DNA of 64,000 nucleotides from Sphaerolaimus hirsutus (GCA_964036195.1 OZ038454.1:2728001-2792000); one strand, 5' to 3'; shown: positions 23,904-37,000, counted from the first letter of the stretch. Program-made: numbers and translations. Notes: generated from the sequence alone by a model not told the origin.

Positions 23904-23948
23904 CTCGAAAATCAAAAAGGGCACAAAACTGAAAATTAAAAAGAAAAC
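23904..23948 (-). CDS. Weak candidate exon, possible missing 5' part of a minus-strand gene
   Basis: Between an acceptor-like TTTTTAATTTTCAG and a donor-like ACAACG|GTAAAT a short open segment reads FLIFEYWLSSGRYLATT in one frame (true ends roughly 23870-23935). It would end in phase 0, as required upstream of exon 15677-15777. I see no homology that confirms it, so treat it as a lead only. Boundaries are approximate. Confidence 0.15.
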
Positions 23949-24937
23949 TTGGGCCATTGCCAAGTAAAAGAAGAACCAGCTTCACGCCTAGTAGATAAAC
24001 GTTTTGACAACTCAATGAGTAGATTTTTTTAAAATTAATGTGCTCACCCTGAAAAGCTTTTTATCTGGTGGCATGATGAAGTTTTGTCGGGCACAGCGCA
24101 CTGCCCGACAAATCTGTCGGGCAAAATGCATTTCCCCCCATGCACACGGTCATATGCTGAATAAACATACTTTTTCATACTTATAATAGAAGGCAAGATA
24201 GGGAAATCATTATCAATTTCTTATGCCATAAAACACGAATGAACCTAAATATTTAAATAGGTAGATAGAAACGGTAAACGCGCACAAACTGAGACAGTGT
24301 TGCTAATATAAAATGTATGGATATGAGTGAAGTAATTTTGACTGATCATTATTCATTAACGATGGCAAACGCTGTGGAGAAACGTGTTTAAATTTTTAAG
24401 TGTCTCTTTCACAATATTGAAATGAGTTTTTGAATTTTGAAATTTTCTAAATGGTTTTCAAATTTCGAATATCATTATCAAATTTCTGAATTTCATTGGG
24501 ATATGTTTTTGCGAAATTTACCATTAATGCCAATAGTTTTTGAATTTCGAAAATTTTGGGCTAATTAATGGAAATTAATCTTTGGATTCGATCGTGAAGT
24601 GTTTTATTCTTCGCTTTGGTGAAACAATGAACTTTCTACCTATTCTATTTGTCATCGTCACTGATAATTCTTTTTGCCGACATAAGCATTTTTTTTCTTT
24701 TTTTCCTCATAACTAGGTAAAATAATATTTAACACAACTATGAATACGAGAGTACGGCAAGTTCTTCAAACACAAAAAGGTAAAAATAGAAACTGGTAAT
24801 TTTCATGTTTAAGTATAAAATATTCAACACGTTATTGTCCAATGGATCTTGCCTATTTTACATTTTTTTTCTAAATCACTGGAGCCACTTTTAGACGACA
24901 AAAAAGCCATAGCAGAACAGAACCAAATATTTCACAT

Positions 24938-25436
24938 GGGGCCCACACACACTAGTTGACATCGCAAATTCGTGTCAACTGAATATGAACTAAATAATAC
25001 AAAGAAATTTTAAATGCATCACACTTAAGAGAAACAATGAAAATTAGTAAGTGTCACTATAAAAATTACCTATGCTCTATCACATCGGAAAGTTGAAATC
25101 ACATAATCGACCAACATTTACCTACCGTATTTCCTCGAATTACCCCCCGGGGGTTTATTTTTTTAGAGTGACAATTTTGAGAGAAAAACGTGTAAAATGC
25201 AACAATAACCACCATTTATAAGTTTGTACAGCCTTTTATAAGGATGTAGATGGTATAAACGATGTTCTAACGTAACACAGTAAGTGTTTTGAACGTCTGT
25301 TATGCATTTCCCGGACCACAAATTCATAGTGCCGAATTTGAGGGGGGTATTTCGAGGGGGGGGGGTATTTCGAGGAAATACGGTAGTTGAATTTAGTTGA
25401 CTCAAATTTTCATGTTAAACTAGTGTGTGTGGGCCC
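24938..25436. mobile_element. C-family element with nested A element
   Basis: GGGCCCACACACACTAGTTGAC...CTAGTGTGTGTGGGCCC ends. Confidence 0.8.
25125..25383. mobile_element. A-family element nested in a C element
   Basis: CCGTATTTCCTCGAATTACC...TTTCGAGGAAATACGG between TA, inside 24938-25436; body like 9431-9670, inverted. Confidence 0.85.
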
Positions 25437-27343
25437 AGAGACAAATTCTGCACAGTGTGTGGGCGGGGCGTATTCAACACACAAACACAAGCTGCATGTC
25501 AATTCAGCAAATAAATGGCTATCATCCTCAATTCAAGTGCCGTTTTATACCAAACATGATGAACCTGGATGGTATAAAAATACAACTGCAAAGGCAGCTA
25601 GGTAAATACATTATACAATGTGCACAGGAACAGCACAAGGCCACGGGCTATCTTAGGCGTTTGCCATTTTTACAACTTGTGATTTTTGCAACTTGCATTT
25701 TTAATTTATAATTAACGCTGTGTGTCAACGCAGATTGTCATCACGTGTTGCGGGACGATCTCCAAATGCACATGTGGCAATGTAGAACAAGAAAATATAT
25801 GGCAATTGCATTGGAAGATCACTCTGCAACACATGACGATGAACTTTGAGTTAACACAGGCTTATTGACACACATGTGTCAACAAGTGTGCAGGCTGCCA
25901 TTGCTTGGTGAAGCATGCTTCAATGAGTCTGGTGATAGGTGAAGCATGTGGACTACACTACATCTAAAATCTCATGAATTGTGTGTAAAATAGTGATAGA
26001 CTACATTTCTTCACCATTCTTCAAAAATCAATGTTGTTTTACATGAAGGCATCAAAACCATGTAAAAACAACAGCTGTAAGTTTTTATATACTTTTTCAT
26101 ATACTATAAGTTTTTACATACTTATATATATTTATTTATTTTACTTATTCACTATGTATTTTGCACAATTTTTTTGCACAGTGTGCGCAATTTCACACAA
26201 AAAATGTAATTTTTGGTTGTTGTCATTAATTCTGTCACATTTTCAGTGTAAAAGCTTCCACTTTTTCATGTCATTGCCTAATGATAGGTGTGATATGTTC
26301 GAGTGGTGCATGAAATCGTATAAATGTCCTTCCACATACTTATGAAGCATGCAACATTATTTTGTATGCATTAGCCTTCTCTTCTGAAAAATTCAGCAGC
26401 TAAAACATTTTACCCAGTTCAAGCAGCGATTCTGCTTTGGCAGCTAGGCTTTCTAGTTTGATGTGGATGCTGGCTGATAGGTGGGGGATGAATTGAGTCC
26501 ATTTTTTAAGCTCAATTCACCAGTTTTTAATATGCATTTGGATTGCACTGTGTTTCATTTGGTTATTTTTGAGCAGAAATTTTTGCATCTTTTTGTTTTC
26601 ACTTTATGGAGGAAAATTTTTTACCCTTTTGTTTTCCATTTTCTGACATAAAGAATTTTACCCTTTTTCTGGTTTCAGAAAAACTTCACCCTTCCCATTT
26701 TCCAGTATCAGAAAAACTTTACCCTTTCCATTCTCCAGTTGATAATTTCTTTACCCTTTCATTTTCCACTTTCTGACATAAACAATTTTACCCTTTCCAT
26801 TTTTGGGACAATTTTTTCCCCTTTCCATAAAATTTTTTTTTGACACCCTACTCATAACCATATTTAATTACGAGGTTTTGTAAAAAGTCATTAAGCTTCA
26901 AGAAAACTAATAGATAAAATATGTCAAAAGACCAAAGTATTAAAAAGATGACAAAAGCCCCCATATGTGAAACGAGTATAATCTCGCCACCCTACGCGCA
27001 AACGCCATCCGCACGGTCGGGGGGAGGGGGCAGGCAATGCATGCGCTACCCTCAATAACATGCATTCTGTGCAGCTGGAACGCATGCATCCGCGCGTGGA
27101 TACTGCACAGTTTCCATTGCGACCAGCCCCGGCCATGAAGCAACTATTCAGTATTTACACGTGTGTATGTATGTGTGTACCTATGTATGATAAAGTGTGT
27201 CAAGTTAAGTGAGATATATGATATTTTACCTTTTTCTGCAATTCTTTTTGCTGCGAGTAAAATAAACAAGTGATAGGGGAAGCGCTAATGTAAAAACGGA
27301 ATGCATAGCCTAGGCCGCCTGCCGCCTAACACACTGTATTTGC
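25437..27343. other. No gene seen
   Basis: AT-rich. A GC-rich island at 26990-27140 with GCATGCAT words has open minus-strand frames but no recognisable product or convincing splice sites. Confidence 0.35.
26620..26825. repeat. Imperfect tandem repeat, TTTACCCTTTCCATTTTCCA
   Basis: About six diverged copies of a 30-40 base unit. Confidence 0.65.
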
Positions 27344-28086
27344 CAGAGTTGTTACAATACTGGTATTTTTGGAAAGTGTAAGTGTAAATACACTTTCCAA
27401 ATTTTGAGTATGGATACCAAAAGTGTAAGGTATTTTAAAAATACCTAGGAAAGTGTAAAAAAGTGTAAGTGTAAATTTTTTTTTAGAAAGAGCTCCCACT
27501 GTTGAGCATTAGAAAACACTGCTGTTCTCACCTTTATATCAATCTATTTATCATTTCCATGCATTCTTTCACATTTTACAGCCTTTTATGAAACATTTCA
27601 GACTGTAACAAATACTGTAGTGATATGAAGTTCCCTAATAATGGCACTTTTTCAGTGCTGATGTTTTACTGATTAAGCAATGCGATACACACTGATTAAA
27701 TGCAAGAATGGACATGCAGAAATGTCAATGCAAAAGTTGACTTTGTGTCCAGCTGGTGAATTTCCATTGAACTTGTCCCTTTTACAAAAGTATGATGAAA
27801 CTGTAGAATACCATGAGTACTGATCAAAGGTTGGAGATCGAAGGCTAGTTTGTACATTTGCCATATTTCTACATTCAATGCATTTTTTGTACATGACCCT
27901 ATTTTATGCTTTCTCAAAAGCATAAAACAGGGCCATCTGAAAGAAAAGATACACTTTCTGTACCCGGGTATTTTGCCCAGGAAAGTGTAAAAAAAGTGTA
28001 CGGGTATTTGATGAAAGTGTAAGTGTATATGAATACCCATTTACCCGGGTATTTTGGGTCAGTGTAAATACACTTTCGCAACTCTG
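27344..28086. mobile_element. hAT-like CAGAGTTG element, AAGTGTAAGTGTA core
   Basis: CAGAGTTGTTACAA...GCAACTCTG ends, perfect 8-bp duplication GTATTTGC. The target looks like the end of an A-type element (GTATTTGCTTGAATAAT). Confidence 0.85.
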
Positions 28087-28385
28087 GTATTTGCTTGAAT
28101 AATAGCTCCCCTTGAATAATCCCCCCAGTTAGACGAGTGGGCAAGAAATAATTCCCCCTTTCGACATATGAACAATTTTTGTTCCTCAAATTTGAACAAA
28201 ACTATCATGGTATTTTCTTCATAAAGAATATTTCATGAAATGAGTAGATAGGAACATGCTTGAATATTTTGACGAAATAAAATCCCCTCTGAATAGTTCA
28301 TCCCTCAAAAAGTCTGACAAAAATTTATTCTCCATGGGAATTGTTCAAGTAAATATGATATCTGAATAATTTATAATGAAAAACG

Positions 28386-28553
28386 TCATGGTGTTCGGCG
28401 CCAGGCGCTAGCGCCACAGCAAAAAGGACCATGGCGCTTTTTACGCTTGGCTATATCTTTCCGTGAAGCCTAGAACAAAATGACGTGGCGCTAGCAACAA
28501 AATGAAAAGCGCCATGGCGCTTTTGGCGCTTCGCTCCAAAATGTTGGCGCTTT
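28386..28553. repeat. GCGCCATGGCGC-type repeat
   Basis: GGCGCTAGCGCC and GCGCCATGGCGCTTTTGGCGC words. Confidence 0.6.
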
Positions 28554-28584
28554 TTAAATAACTTATCTGAATCAAGGTCAAATA

Positions 28585-29002
28585 CCCTAAATCCTCGAAT
28601 AAGACCCCAGGGGAGTTATTTTTTCCTCAGCCATTTTGGAGGGGGGAGTTATTCAAGGGGGGGAGTTATTCGAGGGGGGGAGTTATTTTTTCCTCAGAAA
28701 ACTTGGACTTTATTTATTGCATGGATGTAGTCTGTAACTCATGTAATTCATGTATTTAACTGTCCAACAACAACAAAAAGAGTGTATACATTGCATATTT
28801 ACACTGTGTATTTGCTTTCGCTGCTGTAGGCTCATATTCTTTTGTATTTTTGTATTGTATTGTTTTCATCCAAAGGGGGGAGTTATTCATGAGGGGGGAG
28901 TTATTCGAGGGGGGGAGTTATTTTTTCCTCGCCTCGCCAACAGGGGGGAGTTATTCAAGGGGGGGAGTTATTCGAGGGGGGGTCTTATTCGAGGATTTGC
29001 GG
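28585..29002. mobile_element. A-type element (CCGCAAATCC variant)
   Basis: CCCTAAATCCTCGAATAAGAC...TCTTATTCGAGGATTTGCGG between TA. Confidence 0.8.
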
Positions 29003-29128
29003 TATCTTTAAGTTCTGATATTTATGCATCACGAAAAATGGCAGAAACACTGAAAAAGCTGCATAAAATCAAGGTGAGTGTTCTGCAACAAGTTAAGCCG
29101 TGCCCCGTGCATAGCAGAACATTATGTA

Positions 29129-29529
29129 CCGTATTTCCTCGAAATACCCCCCCTTTCGGGACCACTATGAAACAATCACCCCCCCCCCCCCAAATTGAGT
29201 GTAAAGGGAACGTACATGACAATAACTGTAGTTTGTGTTCTGTGTACTGCAGAACACACGTTAAAACAATGTTGGTGGCACGTTAGAACAGTGTTTATAC
29301 CGTCTACATACTAATATTAGTCTACAGAACCTTATAAATGGCGGTTTTTGTTTATGTTTCGACGTCTGCGTACGTTTCAGACGACAATTTCGTACTGGGA
29401 TTTAAAAAAAATTTTCATGTGAAATAATAACCCCCCCCTCGAAATACCCCCCCCCCCCTCGTTCCACCCCCCCCTCTCGAGACCACTATGAAACAATCAC
29501 CCCCCGTGGGGTATTTCGAGGAAATACGG
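29129..29529. mobile_element. A-family element
   Basis: CCGTATTTCCTCGAAATACC...TATTTCGAGGAAATACGG between TA. Confidence 0.85.
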
Positions 29530-29773
29530 TAGGTATATTTTTCATCAAGGTTTTTTAGATTATGACCGAACCATGCTGCTGTACATTGCCTAGATACATG
29601 ATGTACGTTAGGTATTCCATACGGGGGGGGGTACCTAATTCAATTCAAGGGGTAATTCGAGGGAATACGTGTTACAATTTCGTACGATTATAAACAAGAT
29701 TTATCGCTGATAAGCGAAGCCTTAATTTGTCACAAGAATAGAATATCAGTTTTGCAAAAGATATACCTATGAC

Positions 29774-29973
29774 TAGTGATGGAAAAGCGCCATGGCGCTG
29801 GCGCCAAACGAAAAAGCGCCATGGCGCTTGGCGCTACTTTTGACCGGCGCCAGGAACAAAATGTCTGGCGCTTGGCGCCATTTTGCTCTGGCGCCCTTGG
29901 CGCTGGGGTTCGGAAAAGCGCCATGGCTCTTTTGGCGCTAGGCGGCAAAGCCCTGGCGCTCTCTCCATCCCTA
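29774..29973. mobile_element. GCGCCATGGCGC element
   Basis: TAGTGATGGA...TCCATCCCTA ends, body of GGCGC/GCGCCATGGCGC palindromes. Related bodies at 120-300, 28386-28553, 40990-41030 and 51575-51615. Confidence 0.7.
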
Positions 29974-30191
29974 TATATGACAATGTTAAGGAAAGAAACC
30001 TTCAAAACGAATTGAAGTGATTCAACTTCTTGCATTTCAAAAATAGCTTTTTTATTTCTTTCTTAGCGTGCAATGTTCCGAGCACATGAAAACATATAAA
30101 GGAAAAACACTTAAACATATTTGATGAATATGTTCATTAAAAATCACGTCATAAATGGGAAATGCTAAGCATCATGTACTTATGTGTATAC

Positions 30192-30341
30192 CGTGTATCC
30201 TTGAACAATTCCCCCAGGGCTTAATAATTTTGGTAAGCTCTTTTGGCGGGAAAGTAATTTGAGAGTAGATTTACTTACCGCATTCATTATTTTTTTTGCA
30301 AGTTTTTTTTTTTTGGGGGGGGGGGTATTTGAGGATATACA
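30192..30341. mobile_element. A-type element, diverged
   Basis: CCGTGTATCCTTGAACAATTCC...TTTGAGGATATACAG between TA. Confidence 0.7.
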
Positions 30342-30425
30342 GTAAATGAGGTTCCGTTCTATTGGAGGGTGCCGTTCTATTTTTGACATAAATTGTTCCA
30401 CGTTTTCCATCTGACCATACATAGG

Positions 30426-30674
30426 TATACTCCGCTTACTTTACACCTTGCACGCGTGGTTCCAGCTGGAAGTGTGCCAACGATGGTTAACGCGTGCGAG
30501 TTTCATAAAAAGATGACAAAATTGATTGTTGTTATAGTGTTATTCATTAACATATACGCATCGATGAATTTTTTTCATCTTTTTACGGAAATCGCATGAT
30601 TTAATGATCATTGGCACGCTTCCAACACGAGACATAAATCAGTGCGAGGGCAGAGTATCATGTACGTTGAGTAT
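30426..30674. mobile_element. O-type element, copy 1
   Basis: TATACTCCGCTTAC...GTACGTTGAGTATA ends; body as in 39760-40006. Confidence 0.6.
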
Positions 30675-31020
30675 AGGTGGACAAAACCCGCTATGAAGAT
30701 GCCCGCTATTGGAGGTACGCCGTACTATTAGAAGAAATACGGTATTCTAGTTTGAAAAAACAATGCCAATGTCTGTAATAACTTCTCTGATGACACATAT
30801 CGCCTAGTTACCATTGCTTAGCAATAAATTGCAAATATCATACACGCCAATGGGGTTTAGCAGCCATAAATATTTACCTAGTCACCCATAGTAAAATTAT
30901 TTGGAAAAAAATGCAAAACACAAGAGATAAACCAAGCGTAAACTAATATTGATCATGTGAATAAACCCTTCCCAATCCCCCATCCAATTTACTGTTTGCA
31001 TTGCAAACATTTAATTCAAA

Positions 31021-32412
31021 TAAACACCTTCCCGGTCACGTCCGGCACCCATTTTTTGGTTTTACTTGTTACATCCTATCCCCAGTTCTAGGGCGCCCCA
31101 GAGGCTGAAACTTGGGGGAAATATTGGCGCAAATTTTTTTTGACTGTTTTGGTGTCCCACAGCAGGTCCGGCACCCGCTAATTTCTGAAATGTGGGAGGA
31201 GTATAAATCTCAAATTTTGGGGTTGTGTTACCAACACCACTCCCCTACTATACACTATTCAATAATGTGAAATTAATGTGAAAAATTTCTCAAAAATTCG
31301 CTTATTCTCTAAAAAACACCACTCCCCAATAGATAGATGACAAAAAATGCACTTTTTGGAACTTTTTTATTAGACACTTGAAGAGATGGTTTACAATACT
31401 TTAAAGGGAAGGGTTTGATGTTTAAAGTTATGTAAAGAACCATACCTCTAAAATGCCTGCATTGCAAAATTTACTGAGGGTGAATTTTATGACATCATTT
31501 CACCAACAAAAATTTACAAAATTTACACTTTGAAATTCCCCCCAAGCAGGGTTGGTTTTAGTAAAATTCTTTTTACTAAAATTGTAGTAAAATTGTATAA
31601 AAATTGTATTTTATTTTAATTTTATTCTTACATTTTTCATTTTATTTTTATTTTATTCTTTAATTTTCCATTTTATTTTTATTTTATTTTTATTTTTTAT
31701 GTCAGATCGTGACCAGAATTGATTTTTGTAAAATTATTTTTACTAAAATTGTAGTAAAATTGTATAAAAATTGTATTTTATTTTTATTTTATTCTTCAAT
31801 TTTCCATTTTATTTGTATTTTATTCTTCAATTTTCAATTTTATTTTTATTTCATTTTTATTTTTTTCTGAGATTCTGCCAACCCTGCCCCCAAGTAAATT
31901 TTGCAATGCAGGCGTTTTAGAGGTGTGGTTCTTTACATGACTTTGCCCATCAGACCCTTCACTTAAAGTATTGTAAACCAGTTTTTCAAGTGTCTAATAA
32001 AAAAGTTCCAAAAAGTGTATTATTTGTCATCAATCTATTGGGTCGTTGTGTTTTTTGGGGAATAAAAGAATATTTTAGAAATTTTTCACATTAATCTCAC
32101 ATTTTTGAATAGTGTATAGTAGGGGAGAGGTGTTGGTAACACATCCCCAAAATTTTAGATTTATACCCCTACCACAGCTCAAAAATCAGCGGGTGCCGGA
32201 TCTCCTGTGGGACACCATAAAAGCCACAAAAGTTACACTCGGGCGACCCAGCCTGAGAGGGGTCGCCGCGAACCCCAAATTCATGCGAAGTAGAGGGGGG
32301 TTACACCAATACCTCCTCCAAGTTTCAGCTTCTGGCGGTCCCTAGAACTGGAGATATGGTGTCACAAGTAAGATCAAAAATAGGGTGCCGGACATGACCG
32401 GGAAGGTGTTTA
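31021..32412. mobile_element. J foldback element, copy 2, interrupted
   Basis: Same arms as copy 1, more diverged, with a hAT-like element inserted at 31547-31886. Copy 1 shows the uninterrupted site. Confidence 0.85.
31547..31886. mobile_element. hAT-like element nested in J copy 2
   Basis: CAGGGTTGG...CCAACCCTG ends with a perfect 8-bp duplication CCCCCAAG (31539-31546 and 31887-31894). The core is TTTTATTTTTATT-type repeat. Confidence 0.85.
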
Positions 32413-32606
32413 CTTTCCTTATGTATATCAATTGAACGAAAGACGCAGCAAATAAGCAATTTTAGTGCACGCCGTGCCGTGTCTAGGGTTGGAAATGTTA
32501 CGAATTTCCGGTAAACGGTCCGGTGCGGTTTTTTTGGCGAGCGGCCAAAAAAATCCAGCAAGATCAGGTAATCTGGGAAGGCCAGTAACGATATTATACC
32601 TAACTG

Positions 32607-33031
32607 CAGTGGCGTAGCCAGGGGGGGGGCCGCCGCCCCCCCCCCTTCCCGTGCCAGACAAAAAAATTGCCGAGAATGGCGTTTTTCTATAACGGTTTTT
32701 GGTATGTTTACAAAAATTTTGCGCGCAAGCGCGCATTACGCACCTCTCACAAGCTATCTTTTTGTTGTGTACGTCACAGGTAAAAAATACCGCTTCAAAT
32801 AACTAAATGCTATACCATTTTCATACGTTTAGGGGTATATACTTTCTTATATTGTAGGCATTGGCGCCAACGCCAATTACGCCATGGCGCGGCGCCTAAG
32901 AATTACGCCAGCGCCATAACTACATTCCGCAACTACAGGAGTCAAATTTTAGGGGGGGGGGCGCCGCCCCCCCCCGTTCGCCGGGCTCCGTTACAACCGC
33001 CCCCCGCTCAAAAATCCTGGCTATGCCACTG
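32607..33031. mobile_element. hAT-like CAGTGGCGTAGCC element
   Basis: CAGTGGCGTAGCCAGG...CCTGGCTATGCCACTG ends, perfect 8-bp duplication CCTAACTG, GCGCCATGGCGCGGCGCC palindrome inside. Confidence 0.87.
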
Positions 33032-33706
33032 CCTAACTGAACTTGCTTTTTTACATGACATCTGGCGAAGTTGTATGACACTCTTCATGACATTTGACAC
33101 TTTACTAAGCACTTTACAAGTAATAAAGTAATATTACTAAGCACTTTACAATAAAATTTTGGTAGGATAAGGTAGATTTCGCTTCCTTTTATTCAATGTC
33201 TGTCGATTATCAAATCTGAACATAATTTGCAAAAACAAAAAAACAAATATTAAGTATTTATGTATCACAAAGTGAAATTGCAACGACAAAAAAAAACACC
33301 GATCATTTCCCGCACGCGTGAAATTCAAAGGCAAGAATTTCTATACACACTGAAATCTTAATAATTAAAATAATTTTGTATAACAGGCACAAAAATATCA
33401 CATTGGAAGGTTGCCAAAAACAAAAGCTGCAGGATTGTTAATGCTGGAACCGCTAAAACACGGGGCAAATTGCATCGAGTCTTCAAAAATTAAAAGTTGA
33501 TGAAAAATTTGGCAACTGTGTAAAAATATCTTAAAATATTCTAGAGAAAATGTTGAAAAGCCTGACGCCATTTCCTTGTCACCAGTGCCAAAACGCCAAC
33601 ACCACATTTGCAGTCTTAATGCAAAATATTCATAGGTATATAAAATCAAAGGCGATTAACATTCCAAAAATGTCTGGGGATAAATATTTTTCAAAATAAA
33701 AGATTT

Positions 33707-33712
33707 TTTATT
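33707..33712 (-). terminator. Possible poly(A) signal of the DPY19 gene
   Basis: AATAAA on the minus strand about 150 bases past the stop codon. This hexamer is common by chance in AT-rich DNA. Confidence 0.35.
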
Positions 33713-33862
33713 ATATATTGATGATTTTATAGACTGATTTAATTATATATTTTTCTGCTTGGTGGATCATATTTAATAGTGTCAATCAAATCTCTAACTT
33801 TTCCGACTTAACTACAATATTCAACGACATCAAAAAAAAATTTGACGCACCCTAAATTAACA

Positions 33863-34038
33863 TCACCTGACCTTATAAAGCCTAAAAGTGTGATTTTCGA
33901 AAAGCAATTCGAAATACTCTCCAAACTCTGGCGAGTCATCCAAATGTCTAATTTGATCGCAAAATCTAGGCGTGTGTTCTCTGCGCAAATCCGTGTCCAA
34001 TAAAGTTGCAGCGAGAGCGGTCGCTGCGTCCTCACCCC
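33863..34038 (-). CDS. DPY19 exon 17 (stop codon)
   Basis: Acceptor AATAATCCCAG. Encodes [29 protein letters not shown] and TGA, matching the family's C-terminal CxxL...F..VFQNSVYKV. A GT right after LYK could be a donor, but the in-frame stop two codons later fits a natural end. Confidence 0.85.
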
Positions 34039-37000
34039 CTGGGATTATTTGGTTTTATTTGTTGTTTTTAAAATTATTTTTACCATAAACCATCGAATAA
34101 ATCCCCGAGGGAGTTAAAGGTGCTAATTTTTGATAGTCTGATGTTGCGAGGGGTTATTCTTTGAAAAACGTTTTTCTACACAACTCCACGAGAGAAACCC
34201 CCCCCCCCAAAAAAAAAGTCAATCCAAGGCTAATTGAACCTGGGGGCGGTCCCAAGCCCTACAACGTGTAAAGTAAACTGTCAAATGTAAGGTCAAATGC
34301 AAAGTCAAATGTCAATTGTCATGCAAAGTGTCAAATGTAAAGTTAAGTGCCAAATGTAAAATCAAATGTAAGGTAAAGTGTCAATTGTGTATCCAAATCT
34401 TTTTTTCGTATCCAAATGTTTTGTATCCAAATCTTATTTTTGACATACGCTTTGAATACAAAAAAAAAGATTTGGATACACAATTGACACTTTACTTTAC
34501 ATTTGACACTTTACTGGGCTTGAGACCGCCCCCAGACACACCACTAATCATTTCTCTTGTCACTTGCCAATTTGCAAAACTGGCCCCAACAATTCATTCC
34601 ACAAGCAAGCAAAAATACAAGAGCCTTCGGACTTACAAATGGATAGTCCCAAAAAGTCCAAAAATAAATGGACTCGATGGACCTTTGTGGACGTATTCTG
34701 GCTATTCAGTGAGTACATTGGTACGTGTCTTGTCCCAATCCACTCGCTAAATGTCCGGAATACGTCTACAAAAGTAGGACATTTATTTTTGCCACATATA
34801 TGCACATTGCTAAATCCAAATTCTCTTGTACACTGCTCCCAACCCCCCCCCCCCAAGTGGGCGGAGTCACTAGTTCACCTTGGTGTGCGGGCAGCAGGGC
34901 GTACTCGGGCACATGTCCGTTGTGCAAATCTACTAGATCGGGGGTGCTGCAGCCGCTAGAACGCGACAGACAGATCGAGTCCTGCCATGGGAGGATTTTT
35001 TTTTGCATTTTTTGACAAATTTTTTTTTTGTGGGTTTTTTAATGATAGTGAAAATGTTGAAGTTATAGCAGAAATGACACTCATATAATTTATGCAGGTA
35101 TCTAAAATGATCCACGTACTGCAAATTTTGCCACGGAAACATTTCCTATCCTATTTGAAAGACAAATAATTTTTACCTAACCATAAATTACTTTCACTAT
35201 GGCACCATAATTTCACACAACTTTTCATAATTTCGCTCATTTTCCCTTCTCAAAATAAAGTTTATTCAACAAAACAATGTTCCTTTCTGTGCAAAGCCCT
35301 TACGGATAAATATTCCTCCCAGAAAATGCTACAAAAAAACTCAAAATATTGGGATACATACCTCCAAAATGATATAATCGACTCTTTCCTGTGCCAATAT
35401 CTGGTGCACTTTTTGCGGCGGCGCCCTGGCATAAATCTGATAAAGTCGGGCGGTTCGCTCGCGCAGCCACTTGTCCTCGAAGTGAGGGTGGTTGGCGATG
35501 TGCCTGCATCGATAAATGGGTCATTTTGATAAAATAAGTTTTATTTAATTTAAAACTAGAAAATCTCACTTAAAATCTGTAAAATCGTGGCAAAAATATA
35601 AGTAAACATTTTTTTATACTTCTTTTATCTTTTTTAAATATATTCTCCGATATTTTTAGTGTGAAAACTAATGCGATACCACCATAAAACTCTACAACCT
35701 AATGCGGAACCTGGTATTTACCAGTTCCGCAAATTGAGAGTAAAATGGCAAGTACGAAGAGAACGAAGTGAATTGAGACGAAAATTGGAAAAAGCGAAGT
35801 GAAATGGCAAGTAAATTAGCAAAAGCGAAGTGAGAAAAATAAAAACCGATTTCCCTTCGTTTTTGCCAATTTCCTTCTCACTTCTCATTTCACTTGGCAT
35901 TTGCCATTTTACTTCTCACTTGTCAATTTGCGGAACTGGCCCCGGTTTTATCGACAACTTTCCATCCACGTCTTTCTATACCTGGAAGTGCAGGCCTTGA
36001 CGGAGGCCATGAGCTGCATGCTGCCCGCCAGCGACGCGTCCGGCGCCGTCTGCGCCCGGATCCACTGCATCAACTCCACCGTGTCCGGGTCCCAGAACTC
36101 CTGCGACCAAATGGCACGTGACCAAGTGGGGATTGCCCTACACACACTAGTTTTCACCGTGACCGATGTGAAAACTGAAATGGCCACATGGCCACATCCA
36201 GCCTACTCTTTTTGTATGCTATATATGTTTTAGTTTTAAAATTTTCAAAGCTTAACTTTCTTTTTTTTTAATTCCAATTTAAGTTAAATGAAATCATTCA
36301 ACTGTGTTCATTAATTTGCATTTGAAAAAATTCCAGTTTTCACACGAAGTCACGGTGAAAACTAGTGTGTGTAGGCACATTAGTACTGATAGTGCTGATT
36401 ATACATACTGATAGTGCTGATTATACATTTTGTACCACATTTTACACGTTACATAACATTTTACAGGGTGCGGTATGCGATATGATAAAGTCGTGGAATA
36501 AATCCTATGCTAAATTATTCCATAGTGAAAAAAACGTTTCAAAGAAAATTTTATGATATTTTGTTCAGTATTCAGACGAAATATGGTACATTTGACTGCA
36601 AAGTATGCAGTAGGTAGACAACAACCCAAAAATGCCGAGCTAAGTTTTTAAGAGACGCCATATACTTTGTCAAATAAAACCAAATTTCCAGAAATTCACA
36701 AAACCCGCACACACCTTCAAATCTCGCATCCACTCAACGTAAGTGGGATAAAATTGTGCAGAGGCGATTCCAAATGCCATCAATGTGACGCAAACCGACG
36801 CCAACACTCCCCTGGGGTGAAATTATTTTTTAAATTGTTATGAAATTTTAGGTGGAAAGTCATGTTATAAGTTATACTCTAGGAAACAAAGTAGTGAACA
36901 GTTACAATTAAACTTGTCACTCATAAGTTCACATGTCACTGGCTTACCACATAACGTAGGTTATTCACTTATCCACTTGGGAAACGGGAATAAAAAACCC

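Larger units (their letters stand above)
19080..24937. other. Intergenic or long-intron DNA with no supported gene
   Basis: Apart from the elements listed, AT-rich with no exon-like segment except the weak one near 23.9 kb. The 20790-21110 stretch is less AT-rich and non-repetitive. A 5' exon or promoter of the sphingomyelin synthase gene could lie in this interval. Confidence 0.35.

Noticed and set aside
26924..27143. GC-rich island as an exon
   Set aside because: No recognisable product in any frame and no convincing donor/acceptor pair.
29730..30035. Open frames on both strands with Ala/Arg runs
   Set aside because: Come from GCGCCATGGCGC palindromic repeat.
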